Shown: positions 1-8,016, counted from the stretch's first letter. The stretch is 14,073 bases of DNA from JADFNO01 sp965369945 (GCA_965369945.1 CBDUST010000092.1:1-14073); one strand, 5' to 3'. The notes: generated by a model from the letters alone, not told the origin. Numbers and translations are program-made.

Positions 1-2
1 GC

Positions 3-647
3 ATGATCGTTGATCTCTCGCATGTTGCACCGGCAACGATGCACGACGCACTGGACATTGTTCAGGCACCGGTCATGTTCTCCCACTCCTCAGCATTTGC
101 GGTCTGCGCTCACCCCCGGAACGTGCCGGATGATGTTCTACTTCGTGTGAAGGACAACAACGGTGTGGTGATGATCACGTTTGTCGGTGCGTTCGTCTCT
201 GAGGAAGCTCGACTCGCTCGTGAGCACGGCCAAGTGGAACGTAATCGACTTGTAAGTGAACTTGGAGATGATGAGGACGCGATCCGGCTGGCAATGGACA
301 CTTGGCGTAAGGACAACCCGGCTCCTCAAGCTACACTTGCCCAGGTTGCTGACCACATTGACCACGTCCGGAACATTGCGGGGATCGATCATGTCGGAAT
401 TGGCGGTGATTTCGACGGCACGTCCTCAATTCCGGTGGGCCTTGAAGACGTTTCCAAATATCCGGATCTGATTGTCGAGCTGTTGCGGCGCGATTACAGC
501 GACGAAGACGTGCAGAAGATATTGGGCCTCAACATCTTGCGCGTGATGCGCGACGTTGAGCGTGTCGCGGCGACACTGGGCGCCAGCACGCCTGCTTCAG
601 ATGCTCGGATTGAAGAACTCGATACGCCGGCGAGCGACGGTACTTGA
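3..647 (+). CDS. Membrane dipeptidase (peptidase M19), C-terminal part, cut by the window edge
   Basis: This is the C-terminal part of an M19 (renal dipeptidase-like) zinc metallopeptidase, a family that hydrolyses dipeptides, often including those with a D-residue at the C-terminus. Visible signatures are DLSH (His at fragment residue 7) and FSHSSA (His28), matching the two zinc-ligand histidines of the family. RNVPDD carries the substrate-binding Arg39. GIGGDFDG lies further on, followed by the conserved GLEDVSKYPDLI and LGLNILRVM stretches. The N-terminal half, with the HxD and bridging Glu ligands, lies upstream of the window, so the ATG at base 3 is probably internal. The frame ends at TGA, and a polar tail of about 20 residues follows the conserved domain. 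It lies 55 bases upstream of the thioredoxin-like gene on the same strand, so co-transcription is possible. The family call is secure; the physiological substrate is not known. Confidence 0.93.
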   Translation: MIVDLSHVAPATMHDALDIVQAPVMFSHSSAFAVCAHPRNVPDDVLLRVKDNNGVVMITFVGAFVSEEARLAREHGQVERNRLVSELGDDEDAIRLAMDTWRKDNPAPQATLAQVADHIDHVRNIAGIDHVGIGGDFDGTSSIPVGLEDVSKYPDLIVELLRRDYSDEDVQKILGLNILRVMRDVERVAATLGASTPASDARIEELDTPASDGT

Positions 648-702
648 TAGAATGAGCTTGAGCTTCCCGACGATCCTGTCCGCCAACTGATAAGGATAAA
701 TC

Positions 703-1695
703 ATGCGACGTGCCATCTCATTTCTTGCGATCACGCTGGTCTTCCTCATGGCGCCGACTGGCCTCGCCCAAGATGGGGCTCAGTCTGAGCCCAAAGCCGA
801 GACTACTCAGAAGCAGGACGCCAAACCCAAACCGATCTACGACGAAAAAGCCGATGCGCGCGAGCAGATCGCTCAAGCGCTGAAGCGCGCCAAGAAGGAG
901 AACCGCCGCGTCCTGGTTCAGTGGGGCGCCAACTGGTGCCGTTGGTGTCATCTGCTGCACGATACGTTCAAGAAGGACAAAGATGTCCGTCGCAAGTTGC
1001 AATATGAATACGATGTCGTGCTGATCGATATTGGGCGATGGGATAAGAACATTGACTATGCGATGGCGCTGGGCGCTGATCTAAAAGCCAACGGCGTGCC
1101 ATATCTCACCGTACTCAACGTGGATGGGAAGCCGATCGCCAATCAGGAGACGGGATCACTGGAAGCGAAAACCGGCGGTAAGCCGGGCCATGATCCCAAG
1201 GCCGTCATGAATTTCCTGACCGAGCATCAAGCGCCGTACTTGGATGCCGAGTCAATCCTCGCCACCGGACTCAAGACCGCCAGAGAACAGAACAAGCGCG
1301 TGTTCCTTCACTTCGGCGCGCCGTGGTGCGGTTGGTGTCACCGCCTCGAGGACTGGATGGCTGATGAGAAGGTCGCCGCGATCCTGAGCAAGCACTTTGT
1401 CGACGTGAAAATCGATATCGATCGAACACTGCGCGGCAATGAGATGAAGGATCGCATGACCGAGGGTCGATCACCCGGCATTCCGTGGTTCGCGTTCCTT
1501 GATGCGAAAGGTGAGATCGTCGTCGATAGCACGCTGCCTGACAATGGAAATATCGGCTATCCATACACGAATGAGGAAATCGCAACGTTCATGAAGGTCG
1601 TTCAAAGAGCGGCCCGAACGCTCAAGGACGACGACATCAAGCATCTGGTCGAGAGCCTGCGAAGTCGCGGCGAAGAGGCGAAGAAGGCGAAGTAG
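703..1695 (+). CDS. Secreted protein with two thioredoxin-like domains
   Basis: The protein has 330 residues. Residues 1-22 form a signal peptide (MRR, hydrophobic core, likely cut after GLA), so it acts outside the cytoplasm. A Lys/Gln/Glu-rich linker follows. The first thioredoxin-like domain spans roughly 48-175, with a NWCRWC redox motif (Cys79, Cys82) and a cis-Pro loop GVPYLT (Pro133). The second spans roughly 183-305, with PWCGWC (Cys209, Cys212) and GIPWFAF (Pro261). The two halves align with each other, for example VLVQWGANWCRWCH against VFLHFGAPWCGWCH, so this is an internal duplication. The C-terminus is Lys-rich. Both CxxC pairs are intact, so thiol-disulfide exchange is plausible; reductase, isomerase or chaperone roles cannot be separated from sequence. 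The start is supported by AAGGA at 692-696, six bases before the ATG. Confidence 0.88.
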   Translation: MRRAISFLAITLVFLMAPTGLAQDGAQSEPKAETTQKQDAKPKPIYDEKADAREQIAQALKRAKKENRRVLVQWGANWCRWCHLLHDTFKKDKDVRRKLQYEYDVVLIDIGRWDKNIDYAMALGADLKANGVPYLTVLNVDGKPIANQETGSLEAKTGGKPGHDPKAVMNFLTEHQAPYLDAESILATGLKTAREQNKRVFLHFGAPWCGWCHRLEDWMADEKVAAILSKHFVDVKIDIDRTLRGNEMKDRMTEGRSPGIPWFAFLDAKGEIVVDSTLPDNGNIGYPYTNEEIATFMKVVQRAARTLKDDDIKHLVESLRSRGEEAKKAK

Positions 1696-1726
1696 GGCAA
1701 CGCAACCGTTGTGGGTGCGGTCGGCG

Positions 1727-1791
1727 TGTCCGAAATCGCCAAAAGACGGACATGTGTCCGGGGAAACTTCGGACCTATCCTTACGATAGGT
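1727..1791 (+). promoter_or_regulatory. Leader with alternative hairpins ahead of the SPFH gene
   Basis: The 174-base gap before the SPFH start holds three short self-complementary blocks. TGTCCG (1727-1732) can pair with CGGACA (1747-1752). The same CGGACA can instead pair with TGTCCG (1755-1760), leaving a 2-base turn that is too tight unless the ends open. ACCTATC (1773-1779) pairs with GATAGGT (1785-1791) around a 5-base loop. No T-run follows, so this is not a standard terminator. It could be a 5' leader structure or just a decayed repeat; nothing here shows which. Confidence 0.3.
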
Positions 1792-1854
1792 ATCGTGGGA
1801 GAATCAAGGACTGCGCGCTGAATGTCGGCGCGTCGTCGGCGGAACATTCAATTT

Positions 1855-1863
1855 AGGGAGGAG
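1855..1863 (+). promoter_or_regulatory. Ribosome binding site that decides the SPFH start
   Basis: AGGGAGGAG lies six bases before the ATG at 1870. The alternative ATG at 1822 in the same frame has no comparable site and would add 16 basic, non-hydrophobic residues before a membrane segment. The 1870 start is therefore preferred. Confidence 0.85.
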
Positions 1864-1869
1864 TATGCC

Positions 1870-3456
1870 ATGACAGTCGGATTCATGTTCGTAGGACTGG
1901 TGCTCGCGGGCCTCATCGTAGCCGGCACCATGAAGCTGCCCGGCACGGCGGTGAAGGCAGCCGGCGGCGTCGTCGCGCTGCTCGTGCTCTTAGCGTCGTT
2001 CGCGCTCAGCTCGTTCCGGCTCGTTGGGGAAAACGAGATCGGCGTCGTGATCAAGAACGTCGGCGGCGGTTCGCTTGCCCCGGGCAAGATCATTGCCACC
2101 GAGGGTGAGATGGGGCCACAAGCCAAGATTCTTCCCCCGGGTTGGCACCCGTGGCTGTGGCCGGTGATCTACGACATCGAGACGCCGTTTCTCATTGAGG
2201 TCAAAGTAGGCGAGGTCGCGCTGCTCACGGCCAGCGACGGGCTCCCGCTCCCGGAAGGGGCTATTTACGCGCCCGAATGGGATCCGGCGGACCTGAAGAA
2301 AATGGCTGAGGACGCCGAGTACTTCCTCACCACCGGCAAAGGGCACAAGGGACCGCAGGCGTCCGTGCTCACACCGGGCAAGTACCGCATCAACCCCAAG
2401 CTCTTCACCCACGAGATCGTCAAAGTGACGAACGTGAAGAAGGCGACGGTCGGCGTTGTCAAGTCCAATGTCGGCGACCTTCCTGCGGGAGTAGGCGATA
2501 CACCCAGCGATCTCGTCGCAAAGGGTCAGCGCGGCATCTGGGGCGAGCCGCTGCTGCCCCAGGAGTATTACCTGAACACCAAGGCCTACGAAGTAACGAT
2601 GATCTCGACGGCCAAATGGGTCATCAGCTACACGGGACGCGGCACGGGAGCCGAGCAGCGGGAGATCCCCGTCCGCACCTCCGATGGGTTTGACTTCCCC
2701 GTGGACGTGCGGGTGGAGTACGAGATCAAACCCAGCGACGCGCCGCTGGTGGTCGCCCTCTTCGAGGACGACAAGGAGAAGCTGCTTGAGCGTCTGAACT
2801 CCGCTGTCCGCGCGATCTTCCGCAACAACGCCGAAACCGTGAAGGCCCTGGACTACGTGCAGCAGCGATCGCAGCAGGAGTCGCAGTCGCTGGCGATGTT
2901 GGCCGAGGAGATGGTCAAGGTGGGCGTGACCGTCACCGCGGTTCGCATCGCCGGTGTGGCGGAGGACGGTTCGCTGGACAATCTACTCAAGACGCAAACG
3001 GATCGGCAGATCGCTGACGAAGAGGTCATGACGTTCAAGCAGCAGCAGCTCGCCGCAGAGCAAGAGAAGGAATTGACACGCACCAAGCAGGAAGCTGAAG
3101 AAGAAAAGCGTTTGGCTACGGCGAGGTATGAAGTCCAGATCGCCGAACAGGATAAGGAGAAGCGCATCATCGCAGCCGGCGCGGAAGCTGAGGCGATCCG
3201 CATCAAGGCCGAAGCCCAGGCTGAGGCCTACCGGGTGATCGCCCTGCAGATCGGCTCCGGCAACGCCGCCCTGCTCGAACTGCTCAAAATCGTCGGCGAA
3301 AGCGGCATCAACATCACGCCGCGCGTGATGGTCATCAGCGGATCGAGCGGCAGCAGCAGCGCGAACGGTACGGGTTCTGCCGAGACGACGGCATTGATCG
3401 GGACGATGCTCGACAGCATGCTTTCGCGCCAAGGCGCCCAAGGCAACGAGAACTAG
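1870..3456 (+). CDS. SPFH/band 7 (flotillin-like) membrane protein
   Basis: From the ATG at 1870 the protein has 528 residues. Two hydrophobic segments open it (about 3-19 and 31-49). An SPFH/band 7 region then begins at about 52 (FRLVGENEIGVVIKN) and runs to about 360, with the typical VRTSDGFDFPVDVRVEYEI stretch at 268-286. Between its early strands sits a longer loop (about 120-180). A Glu/Lys/Gln/Ala-rich coiled coil follows (about 375-455), including the AEAEAIRIKAEAQAEAYR repeat typical of flotillins and stomatins. The tail is Ser/Gly-rich and ends SRQGAQGNEN. Family members oligomerise into ring or cage scaffolds in the membrane and often organise proteases or microdomains. No NfeD-type partner lies beside it, so a specific role cannot be assigned. 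It is preceded by a strong ribosome binding site and followed by a strong terminator, which suggests a well-expressed transcription unit. Confidence 0.9.
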   Translation: MTVGFMFVGLVLAGLIVAGTMKLPGTAVKAAGGVVALLVLLASFALSSFRLVGENEIGVVIKNVGGGSLAPGKIIATEGEMGPQAKILPPGWHPWLWPVIYDIETPFLIEVKVGEVALLTASDGLPLPEGAIYAPEWDPADLKKMAEDAEYFLTTGKGHKGPQASVLTPGKYRINPKLFTHEIVKVTNVKKATVGVVKSNVGDLPAGVGDTPSDLVAKGQRGIWGEPLLPQEYYLNTKAYEVTMISTAKWVISYTGRGTGAEQREIPVRTSDGFDFPVDVRVEYEIKPSDAPLVVALFEDDKEKLLERLNSAVRAIFRNNAETVKALDYVQQRSQQESQSLAMLAEEMVKVGVTVTAVRIAGVAEDGSLDNLLKTQTDRQIADEEVMTFKQQQLAAEQEKELTRTKQEAEEEKRLATARYEVQIAEQDKEKRIIAAGAEAEAIRIKAEAQAEAYRVIALQIGSGNAALLELLKIVGESGINITPRVMVISGSSGSSSANGTGSAETTALIGTMLDSMLSRQGAQGNEN

Positions 3457-3500
3457 GCCGCTGATTCTCTGATTCAGAGCCTCTTTAGCAGATACGAAAG

Positions 3501-3530
3501 AGCCCCGGATATCAATCCGGGGCTTTGTTT
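3501..3530 (+). terminator. Rho-independent terminator after the SPFH gene
   Basis: A perfect 10-base stem, AGCCCCGGAT / ATCCGGGGCT, encloses a 4-base loop (3511-3514) and is followed by TTGTTT. It begins 45 bases after the SPFH stop. The A-rich flank on the other side is short, so it mainly serves the + strand. Confidence 0.9.
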
Positions 3531-4206
3531 GACGGTTCAAGGCAGGGCTGTGTTACGCAGGAGCGTTCGGCGCTGCCTGGTCTACGGGCAGGACACCTAT
3601 TGGCGAGCATCGCGAGAATATCCGACGCACCAACTGTGCCGCCGTCGTCCAGATCCCATGGGCCGGGAATGACCTTATCTAGTGCCACAAGGACGACTTC
3701 GAAGGCATCGACCTGCCGGCGCCGAATTGATCGTCCCTTCCGGGGGTACCGCGAGTCGCACGGGAGGGGCCAAACTCGTCGTCCTCCGCGCCGTCGTTCG
3801 GGAAGAGCTTGAGGAGTGGCTGGCTTGTGCTGGCATCGGCCAGGTAAGCAAAACCGGACTCGAGACCCGAACGACGATCACGCAAACACTGAGAATACAA
3901 GCAAACACGACGATGCCCATGGGTATCGCCTTCCGTCCGGCGTTGTCAGGACGGTCAACTCTAGCACCGTTTCATGCTCGGGAACAGTGAAGGCCGGTCA
4001 ATCCACGGTGCCGTATGCGGTCGGCACGTACAACAGCGCGACAAGTTCCGGCGCGCGTTTTGGGCTTTGATCCAGAAGAAACGGACGGCAGCCTAGCTTT
4101 GTTTCGCGTGAATCGACGCGCATGTGATTTGACAAACAAGGTCTTTGTTTCCCTCGGTCATGCCGACTATTTGAACCGCCACCGGATATGCCTTGTCGGC
4201 AACCTG
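3531..4206. other. Gene-poor, decayed stretch
   Basis: No intact gene with a credible start and ribosome site is visible between the SPFH terminator and the recombinase relic. Apart from the - strand FG-GAP/dockerin-like relic, a short + strand patch at about 3730-3830 (TGGAKLVVLRAVVREELEEW) vaguely recalls the central part of tyrosine recombinases. It overlaps the - strand relic antisense and is too weak to call. From about 3900 to 4200 nothing is recognisable. Confidence 0.6.
3590..3900 (-). pseudogene. Relic of a secreted FG-GAP-like protein with a dockerin-like tail
   Basis: On the - strand, one frame (3900 down to 3679) reads SGLESGFAYLADASTSQPLL and then KLFPNDGAEDDEFG. This resembles the FG-GAP-type repeat of planctomycete surface proteins (GSAYLFD..TG..L.KL.P.DGA..DEFG). 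It ends at a stop. A second frame further on reads VIPGPWDLDDGGTVGASDIL and then AMLANRCPA. This resembles the C-terminal dockerin-like module of the same organisms, with the pattern CPWDLDGDGTVG..DLL.LLANWG. The calcium loop shows D-x-D-x-G-G-x-V-x-x-x-D, so the Asp expected at position 5 is Gly. The two pieces are in different frames with no start or signal peptide, hence a broken gene. The family assignment rests on pattern memory, not a search. Confidence 0.5.
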
Positions 4207-4571
4207 AAGATCAAACGCCGATACCGCGACCTTCCCATTCGCCCGCCGTCGTATCGGTTGCTTCGAAAGGTGTTCGATAGATCCAAGGCCCGGCTCCAGC
4301 ACCCGCGCGTCGGCGAGACTGGTTCGATCACTGGCCTTGGTCCGAACAACCTCACCCGCAACGGGCAGAGGGCCTCGCCAGCCGCCGGGGTGGAACCCTA
4401 GCCGAAGCTGCATCACGCGATGCGATCACGCTGCGAGAACGATCACAAGATGCGCGGCGTCGCCGAGGCGGCTTATGCGGCATGGATGGGACATTCTCCA
4501 GCCATCAGCCAAAAGCACTACACCACGCCGATCAGGAGTTTGCCGCGTCTGTCCAAGGTCGCGTGATCTGA
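4207..4571 (+). pseudogene. C-terminal remnant of a tyrosine recombinase (integrase), with a nonsense codon and a frameshift
   Basis: The frame reads IKRRYRDLPIRP, LLRKVFDRSKA and ITGLGPNNLTRN, then AAGVEP, a TAG at 4399-4401, PKLHHAMRSRCENDHKM and AAYAAWMGHSPAISQKHY. This is the catalytic end of a phage-type integrase. HxxR is at 4414-4425 (His, Arg), the GH box is WMGH (4483-4494), and the nucleophile Tyr is in KHY (codon 4519). The family usually has AGVEPW-PK here, so TAG replaces a Trp codon. After KHYTTP the frame shifts: one missing base near 4528-4530 restores DQEFAASVQG and a TGA at 4569-4571. The N-terminal half is not recognisable upstream. It ends 58 bases from the 3' end of tRNA-Arg, the usual place for an integrase. 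It is dead as a gene. Confidence 0.75.
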
Positions 4572-4628
4572 ACTGACCCAATGCTGACCCAAGACGAGGC
4601 GACTCAACTCAAAAACCCCGTTTCCAAG

Positions 4629-4702
4629 CATCCGCGGAGGGACTCGAACCCACAACCTTCTGCTCCGGAGGCAGATGCTCTATCCAATTGAGCTACGCGG
4701 AC
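4629..4702 (-). tRNA. tRNA-Arg (anticodon CCG)
   Basis: The 74-base - strand sequence folds as a cloverleaf. The acceptor is GTCCGCG / CGCGGAT (with a G-U at 1:72), followed by TA, a D-arm GCTC...GAGC, and an anticodon stem TCTGC / GCAGA around CTCCGGA, giving anticodon CCG (reads CGG). The variable loop is AGGTT and the T-arm is GTGGG-TTCGAGT-CCCTC, with one T-T mismatch. The discriminator is G and no CCA is encoded. The 3' end faces the integrase relic, so it is the likely attachment site of a lost or decayed element. The T-arm mismatch is worth noting, but the rest of the fold looks functional. Confidence 0.93.
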
Positions 4703-4938
4703 AAGACCCCAACGATAGTGCCCCCTCATATCCACGTCCAGATCGATGCCGCTGGGAACCTACCCAGACGTATCAAAGTATGTATATTGGTAGCAGCCGC
4801 GATCAGGTGGGTCTGAGCAGGCGCGGCGGACACTGGACTGTGGAGCCATCATCGCTTCGCTTCAAGTTTTCATCGATCACCGTCGACGGAGAGTGGACCT
4901 TTTCGTCACACTCGATTTCGGTGATCTAATCCAGTCAC

Positions 4939-4944
4939 GGAGGT
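4939..4944 (+). promoter_or_regulatory. Ribosome binding site of the zinc protease gene
   Basis: GGAGGT lies seven bases before the ATG at 4952 and supports that start. The 236 bases between the tRNA and this site hold no gene that I can support; no clear promoter was identified. Confidence 0.8.
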
Positions 4945-4951
4945 AGACAGC

Positions 4952-7951
4952 ATGTTGCCAAAGATTGAGCAAAGGAATCTTTCGAGGAGTGGGAGAAAGG
5001 TAGCGATTCTGACAGCCATTGCTGCAGTTTGTTTCGGCGTAGCTCCGGCCATGAGTCAACCGGAGATCCCGGCGGACATCAAGGCCAAGATGGAGAAGGC
5101 AGCTGCAGATCAGAAGGCCAAGAAGGGTGATTTGCCGAAGTTCGAAGACATTGCCAAGGACTACGAGAAGGTCATCTCAACCGCCGACGGGCAAGCGAGC
5201 CTGTACACCATCTGGGTTCGCAAGAAAGACGGCCAAATGCTCGCGGAGTTGCCGGGCAATTTCGAGAACCAGTTGTTGTTCATCGCTTACACGATCTCGG
5301 GCGGCATTCCGACCGCCGGAGTTCAGTTCGGCGATATGTACGTCAAGTGGAAGAAGTACGACAAACGACTGGCGCTGATCCAGCCAAACCTCAGCGTACG
5401 AACAACCGGCGATCTGGAATCCAAGAAGGGCAAGGAGCGCGTCTTCACGGATCGGGTCGTGCTGGATATTCCGATCGTGGCCAAGGGAAAGAAGGGCGGC
5501 CCGGTCATCGACATGGATGCGTTGCTCATCGGTCAGGCGTCGAAGTTCTTTGGATCTCGCTTGATGGGCGGCGCAAACACCAAGCTCGCCACCATCGCTA
5601 AAGCTAAGGCCTTTCCCAAGAATGTCGAGCTAGCGTTTGAGCTGCCGCTGCGAGGCGGTCGGTTCGGCACACTGCACTATTCGATCAGTGTAATTCCGAA
5701 GACGACCGGGTATAAGTCGCGCAACGCCGATGCTCGCGTCGGGTACTTCACGACGACGCACCGTGATGTCGGTAAGCCGGGGGCGGATACCCCGTGGGTG
5801 CGCTATATCAATCGATGGAAACTGGAGAAGGCTGATAAGTCGCTGAAACTCAGCCCGCCCAAGGAACCCATCATCTTTTATCTGGAGCACACCACACCCG
5901 TGCGATACCGCCGATGGGTGCGCGACGGCGTGCTGGAATGGAATAGAGCGTACGAAAAGGTCGGCATCATCAACGCCATCGAGGTCTATCAACAGGATGC
6001 ACGTACCCTCGCCCACATGGAGAAGGATCCCGAGGACGCGCGCTACAACTTCGTCCTGTGGACGAACGCGGGCATGGGCTTTGCGATTGGCCCCAGCCGT
6101 GTCGATCCGCGCACTGGTCAGATTCTCGATGCGGACATTGTGATGGACGAAGGTTTCATCACGAGTTGGGCGCGAACGTGGAAACGATTGATTCCGGAAG
6201 TTGCGATGGAAGGTTTCGGCCCGCAAACATTGGCGTGGCTAGAGCGCCATCCTGATTGGGATCCGCGCGTTTTGCTGGCCTCCTCGGCCGAGCGACCCGG
6301 CGTGATTCGTGAACTGGCACGACAACGTGTCATGCGCGACGCTCGTGAGTTCAGCGGGCACCCAGCCGCCACTGCCGACCCAACGATCCTCGGCGACGAT
6401 CCGTTCGATGGCTTGGCTGGCCGCATCAGTCAGGTCAACGGCGCGTGCATGAACGCTATGGCCAAGTCAATGGATATCGCGCTGTTCCGCCTCGACCCAT
6501 CCCTGTTCGCCGAGATCGCGTTGATGCAAGACGACGACGACGGTGACGCAAAGGGAGATGACGAGGACGACGAGGATGACGAGGATGACGAGGATGAGAA
6601 CGGCGACGATGAAAAAGACGAAGGCCAAATGCTCGACGGTGTCCCGGAGTCGTTCATCGGTCCGCTGCTCAAGGACGTGGTCATGCACGAGGTCGGCCAC
6701 ACGCTCGGCCTGCGCCACAACTTCAAGGCCTCAAGCATCCACAGTATTCAGGAGATCAACACCGAGGAGTTCAAGGGCAAAGCTCAGACCGCCTCGGTGA
6801 TGGATTACAACCCCGTCAACGTCAACTTCAACGACGGTCCGGTGCAAGGCGACTACACCATGGTCACCATCGGCCCGTACGACTACTGGGCGATCGAGTA
6901 CGGCTACACGTTTGATAAGGATCTCAAGCCGATCCTCAAGCGGGTCTCCGAAGAGGATTTGCCGTATGCGACGGACGAAGACACGTGGGGCCCTGATCCA
7001 TTGGCTCGCCGGTTCGATTACGGGGCCGATCCACTGGATTATGCGGATTCACAGCTCCGGCTCGCTCAGCACCTTCGCACGAAGATCCTGGATCGAATGG
7101 TGACCGAAGGCGACAGTTGGGCCAAGGCTCGTGAAGCGTACGAAATCCTGTTGAGCCGGCATTTCAGCTCAATCGCCATCGCTGCAAATTGGCTGGGCGG
7201 TTCGTATATCAATCGTGACCGCAAGGGCGACCCGGGCGATCGTGATCCGGTCGTTGCGGTTGAGACCGCCAAGCAGCGCCGCGCCTTGAAGTTTGTCATT
7301 GATAATGCATTCAACGATGAGGCGTTCGGCCTCACACCTGAATTGCTTGCGAAGATGACTGTCGACAAGTGGTGGGACGAAGGCGGGTTCAGATCGATCT
7401 TTGAGGACCCGACCTGGCCCGTTCACGATCGCATCAAGGCGATTCAAGGCGTGGCCCTGACCATGCTGATGAAACCCACCACGCTCAATCGCATCTACGA
7501 CACGGAGTTTCGACTGCCATCTGAAGAAGATGCGGTAACGCTGCCCGAGGTGATATTCGGCATTACCGACGCAATCTGGTCGGAACTCGATGAGTTACCT
7601 GATTCGAGTTTCACCGCCCGCAAGCCGATGATCTCAAGTCTGCGCCGCAACTTGCAGCGCGAGCAATTGGGGCGGCTTATCGAACTGAGCATGCTCGATA
7701 AGGGGCTCGGTGCATCGGCGCAGCCAATCGCAAATCTCACTTCGTATAAGCTCCGCGAGCTTGCGGAGAAGATCGAGCACATCATCAGCAACGGCGGCGG
7801 AACGGTCGATCCATATACCGTCGCGCATCTCAGCGAGGCGAAGGTTCGGATTGAAAAATCGCTGGATGCTGATTACATCTACAACATCGACGACATGGGT
7901 TCAGGCGGCGGTCTGCCGTTCTTTTTCTTCCAGCCCAACGGCGGAAACTGA
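4952..7951 (+). CDS. Secreted metzincin-like zinc metalloprotease (DUF5117/DUF5118-type)
   Basis: The protein has 999 residues. An N-terminal signal peptide is visible (basic up to about Lys16, hydrophobic 17-31, likely cut after APAMS or nearby). The long N-terminal region resembles the DUF5118/DUF5117 architecture of large bacterial zinc proteases. The catalytic site is HEVGHTLGLRH (His579, Glu580, His583, His589), the HExxHxxGxxH metzincin motif. SVMDYNP at 615-621 is the Met-turn (Met617), so the active site appears complete. Odd points are a 32-residue acidic run (about 527-558, mostly Asp/Glu) just before the catalytic helix and a Gly/Phe-rich C-terminus (GGGLPFFFFQ). It should act outside the cytoplasm as an endopeptidase; the substrate is unknown. 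It is a single-gene unit with its own ribosome site and terminator. Confidence 0.9.
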   Translation: MLPKIEQRNLSRSGRKVAILTAIAAVCFGVAPAMSQPEIPADIKAKMEKAAADQKAKKGDLPKFEDIAKDYEKVISTADGQASLYTIWVRKKDGQMLAELPGNFENQLLFIAYTISGGIPTAGVQFGDMYVKWKKYDKRLALIQPNLSVRTTGDLESKKGKERVFTDRVVLDIPIVAKGKKGGPVIDMDALLIGQASKFFGSRLMGGANTKLATIAKAKAFPKNVELAFELPLRGGRFGTLHYSISVIPKTTGYKSRNADARVGYFTTTHRDVGKPGADTPWVRYINRWKLEKADKSLKLSPPKEPIIFYLEHTTPVRYRRWVRDGVLEWNRAYEKVGIINAIEVYQQDARTLAHMEKDPEDARYNFVLWTNAGMGFAIGPSRVDPRTGQILDADIVMDEGFITSWARTWKRLIPEVAMEGFGPQTLAWLERHPDWDPRVLLASSAERPGVIRELARQRVMRDAREFSGHPAATADPTILGDDPFDGLAGRISQVNGACMNAMAKSMDIALFRLDPSLFAEIALMQDDDDGDAKGDDEDDEDDEDDEDENGDDEKDEGQMLDGVPESFIGPLLKDVVMHEVGHTLGLRHNFKASSIHSIQEINTEEFKGKAQTASVMDYNPVNVNFNDGPVQGDYTMVTIGPYDYWAIEYGYTFDKDLKPILKRVSEEDLPYATDEDTWGPDPLARRFDYGADPLDYADSQLRLAQHLRTKILDRMVTEGDSWAKAREAYEILLSRHFSSIAIAANWLGGSYINRDRKGDPGDRDPVVAVETAKQRRALKFVIDNAFNDEAFGLTPELLAKMTVDKWWDEGGFRSIFEDPTWPVHDRIKAIQGVALTMLMKPTTLNRIYDTEFRLPSEEDAVTLPEVIFGITDAIWSELDELPDSSFTARKPMISSLRRNLQREQLGRLIELSMLDKGLGASAQPIANLTSYKLRELAEKIEHIISNGGGTVDPYTVAHLSEAKVRIEKSLDADYIYNIDDMGSGGGLPFFFFQPNGGN
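6560..6595 (+). repeat. Four 9-base tandem repeats coding for DED/DDE inside the zinc protease
   Basis: GACGAGGAY occurs four times in a row (the first copy ends in C, the other three in T), encoding Asp-Glu-Asp each time. It lies within the acidic insert. The near-identical copies suggest growth by slippage in multiples of three, which keeps the frame. Confidence 0.85.
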
Positions 7952-7986
7952 TACGCCGAGCATCGTCGCCACGGTGATCTACACCG

Positions 7987-8016
7987 GGCCGCTTCCCGCC
8001 GGGAGCGGCCTTTTTT
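7987..8016 (+). terminator. Rho-independent terminator after the zinc protease
   Basis: GGCCGCTTCC / GGGAGCGGCC forms a 10-base stem (one T-G pair) around the 4-base loop CGCC and is followed by six T. It lies 35 bases after the protease stop. Confidence 0.93.

Noticed and set aside
3675..3920. Minus-strand frame with a signal-peptide-like start (MGIVVFACILSVCVIVV)
   Set aside because: The part after the hydrophobic start is low-complexity Ser/Arg/Thr. The neighbouring frame instead carries the FG-GAP-like motif, so this start is likely accidental.
4093..4416. Minus-strand frame of 107 residues opposite the integrase relic
   Set aside because: It reads fairly smoothly but matches no family I know and has no ribosome site. 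It lies antisense to recombinase motifs that are recognisable on the + strand.
6430..6738. Minus-strand frame rich in Ser, antisense to the zinc protease
   Set aside because: The Ser run is simply the antisense of the Asp/Glu repeat (GAC/GAG/GAT read backwards); there is no ribosome site and the + strand protein is clearly real.
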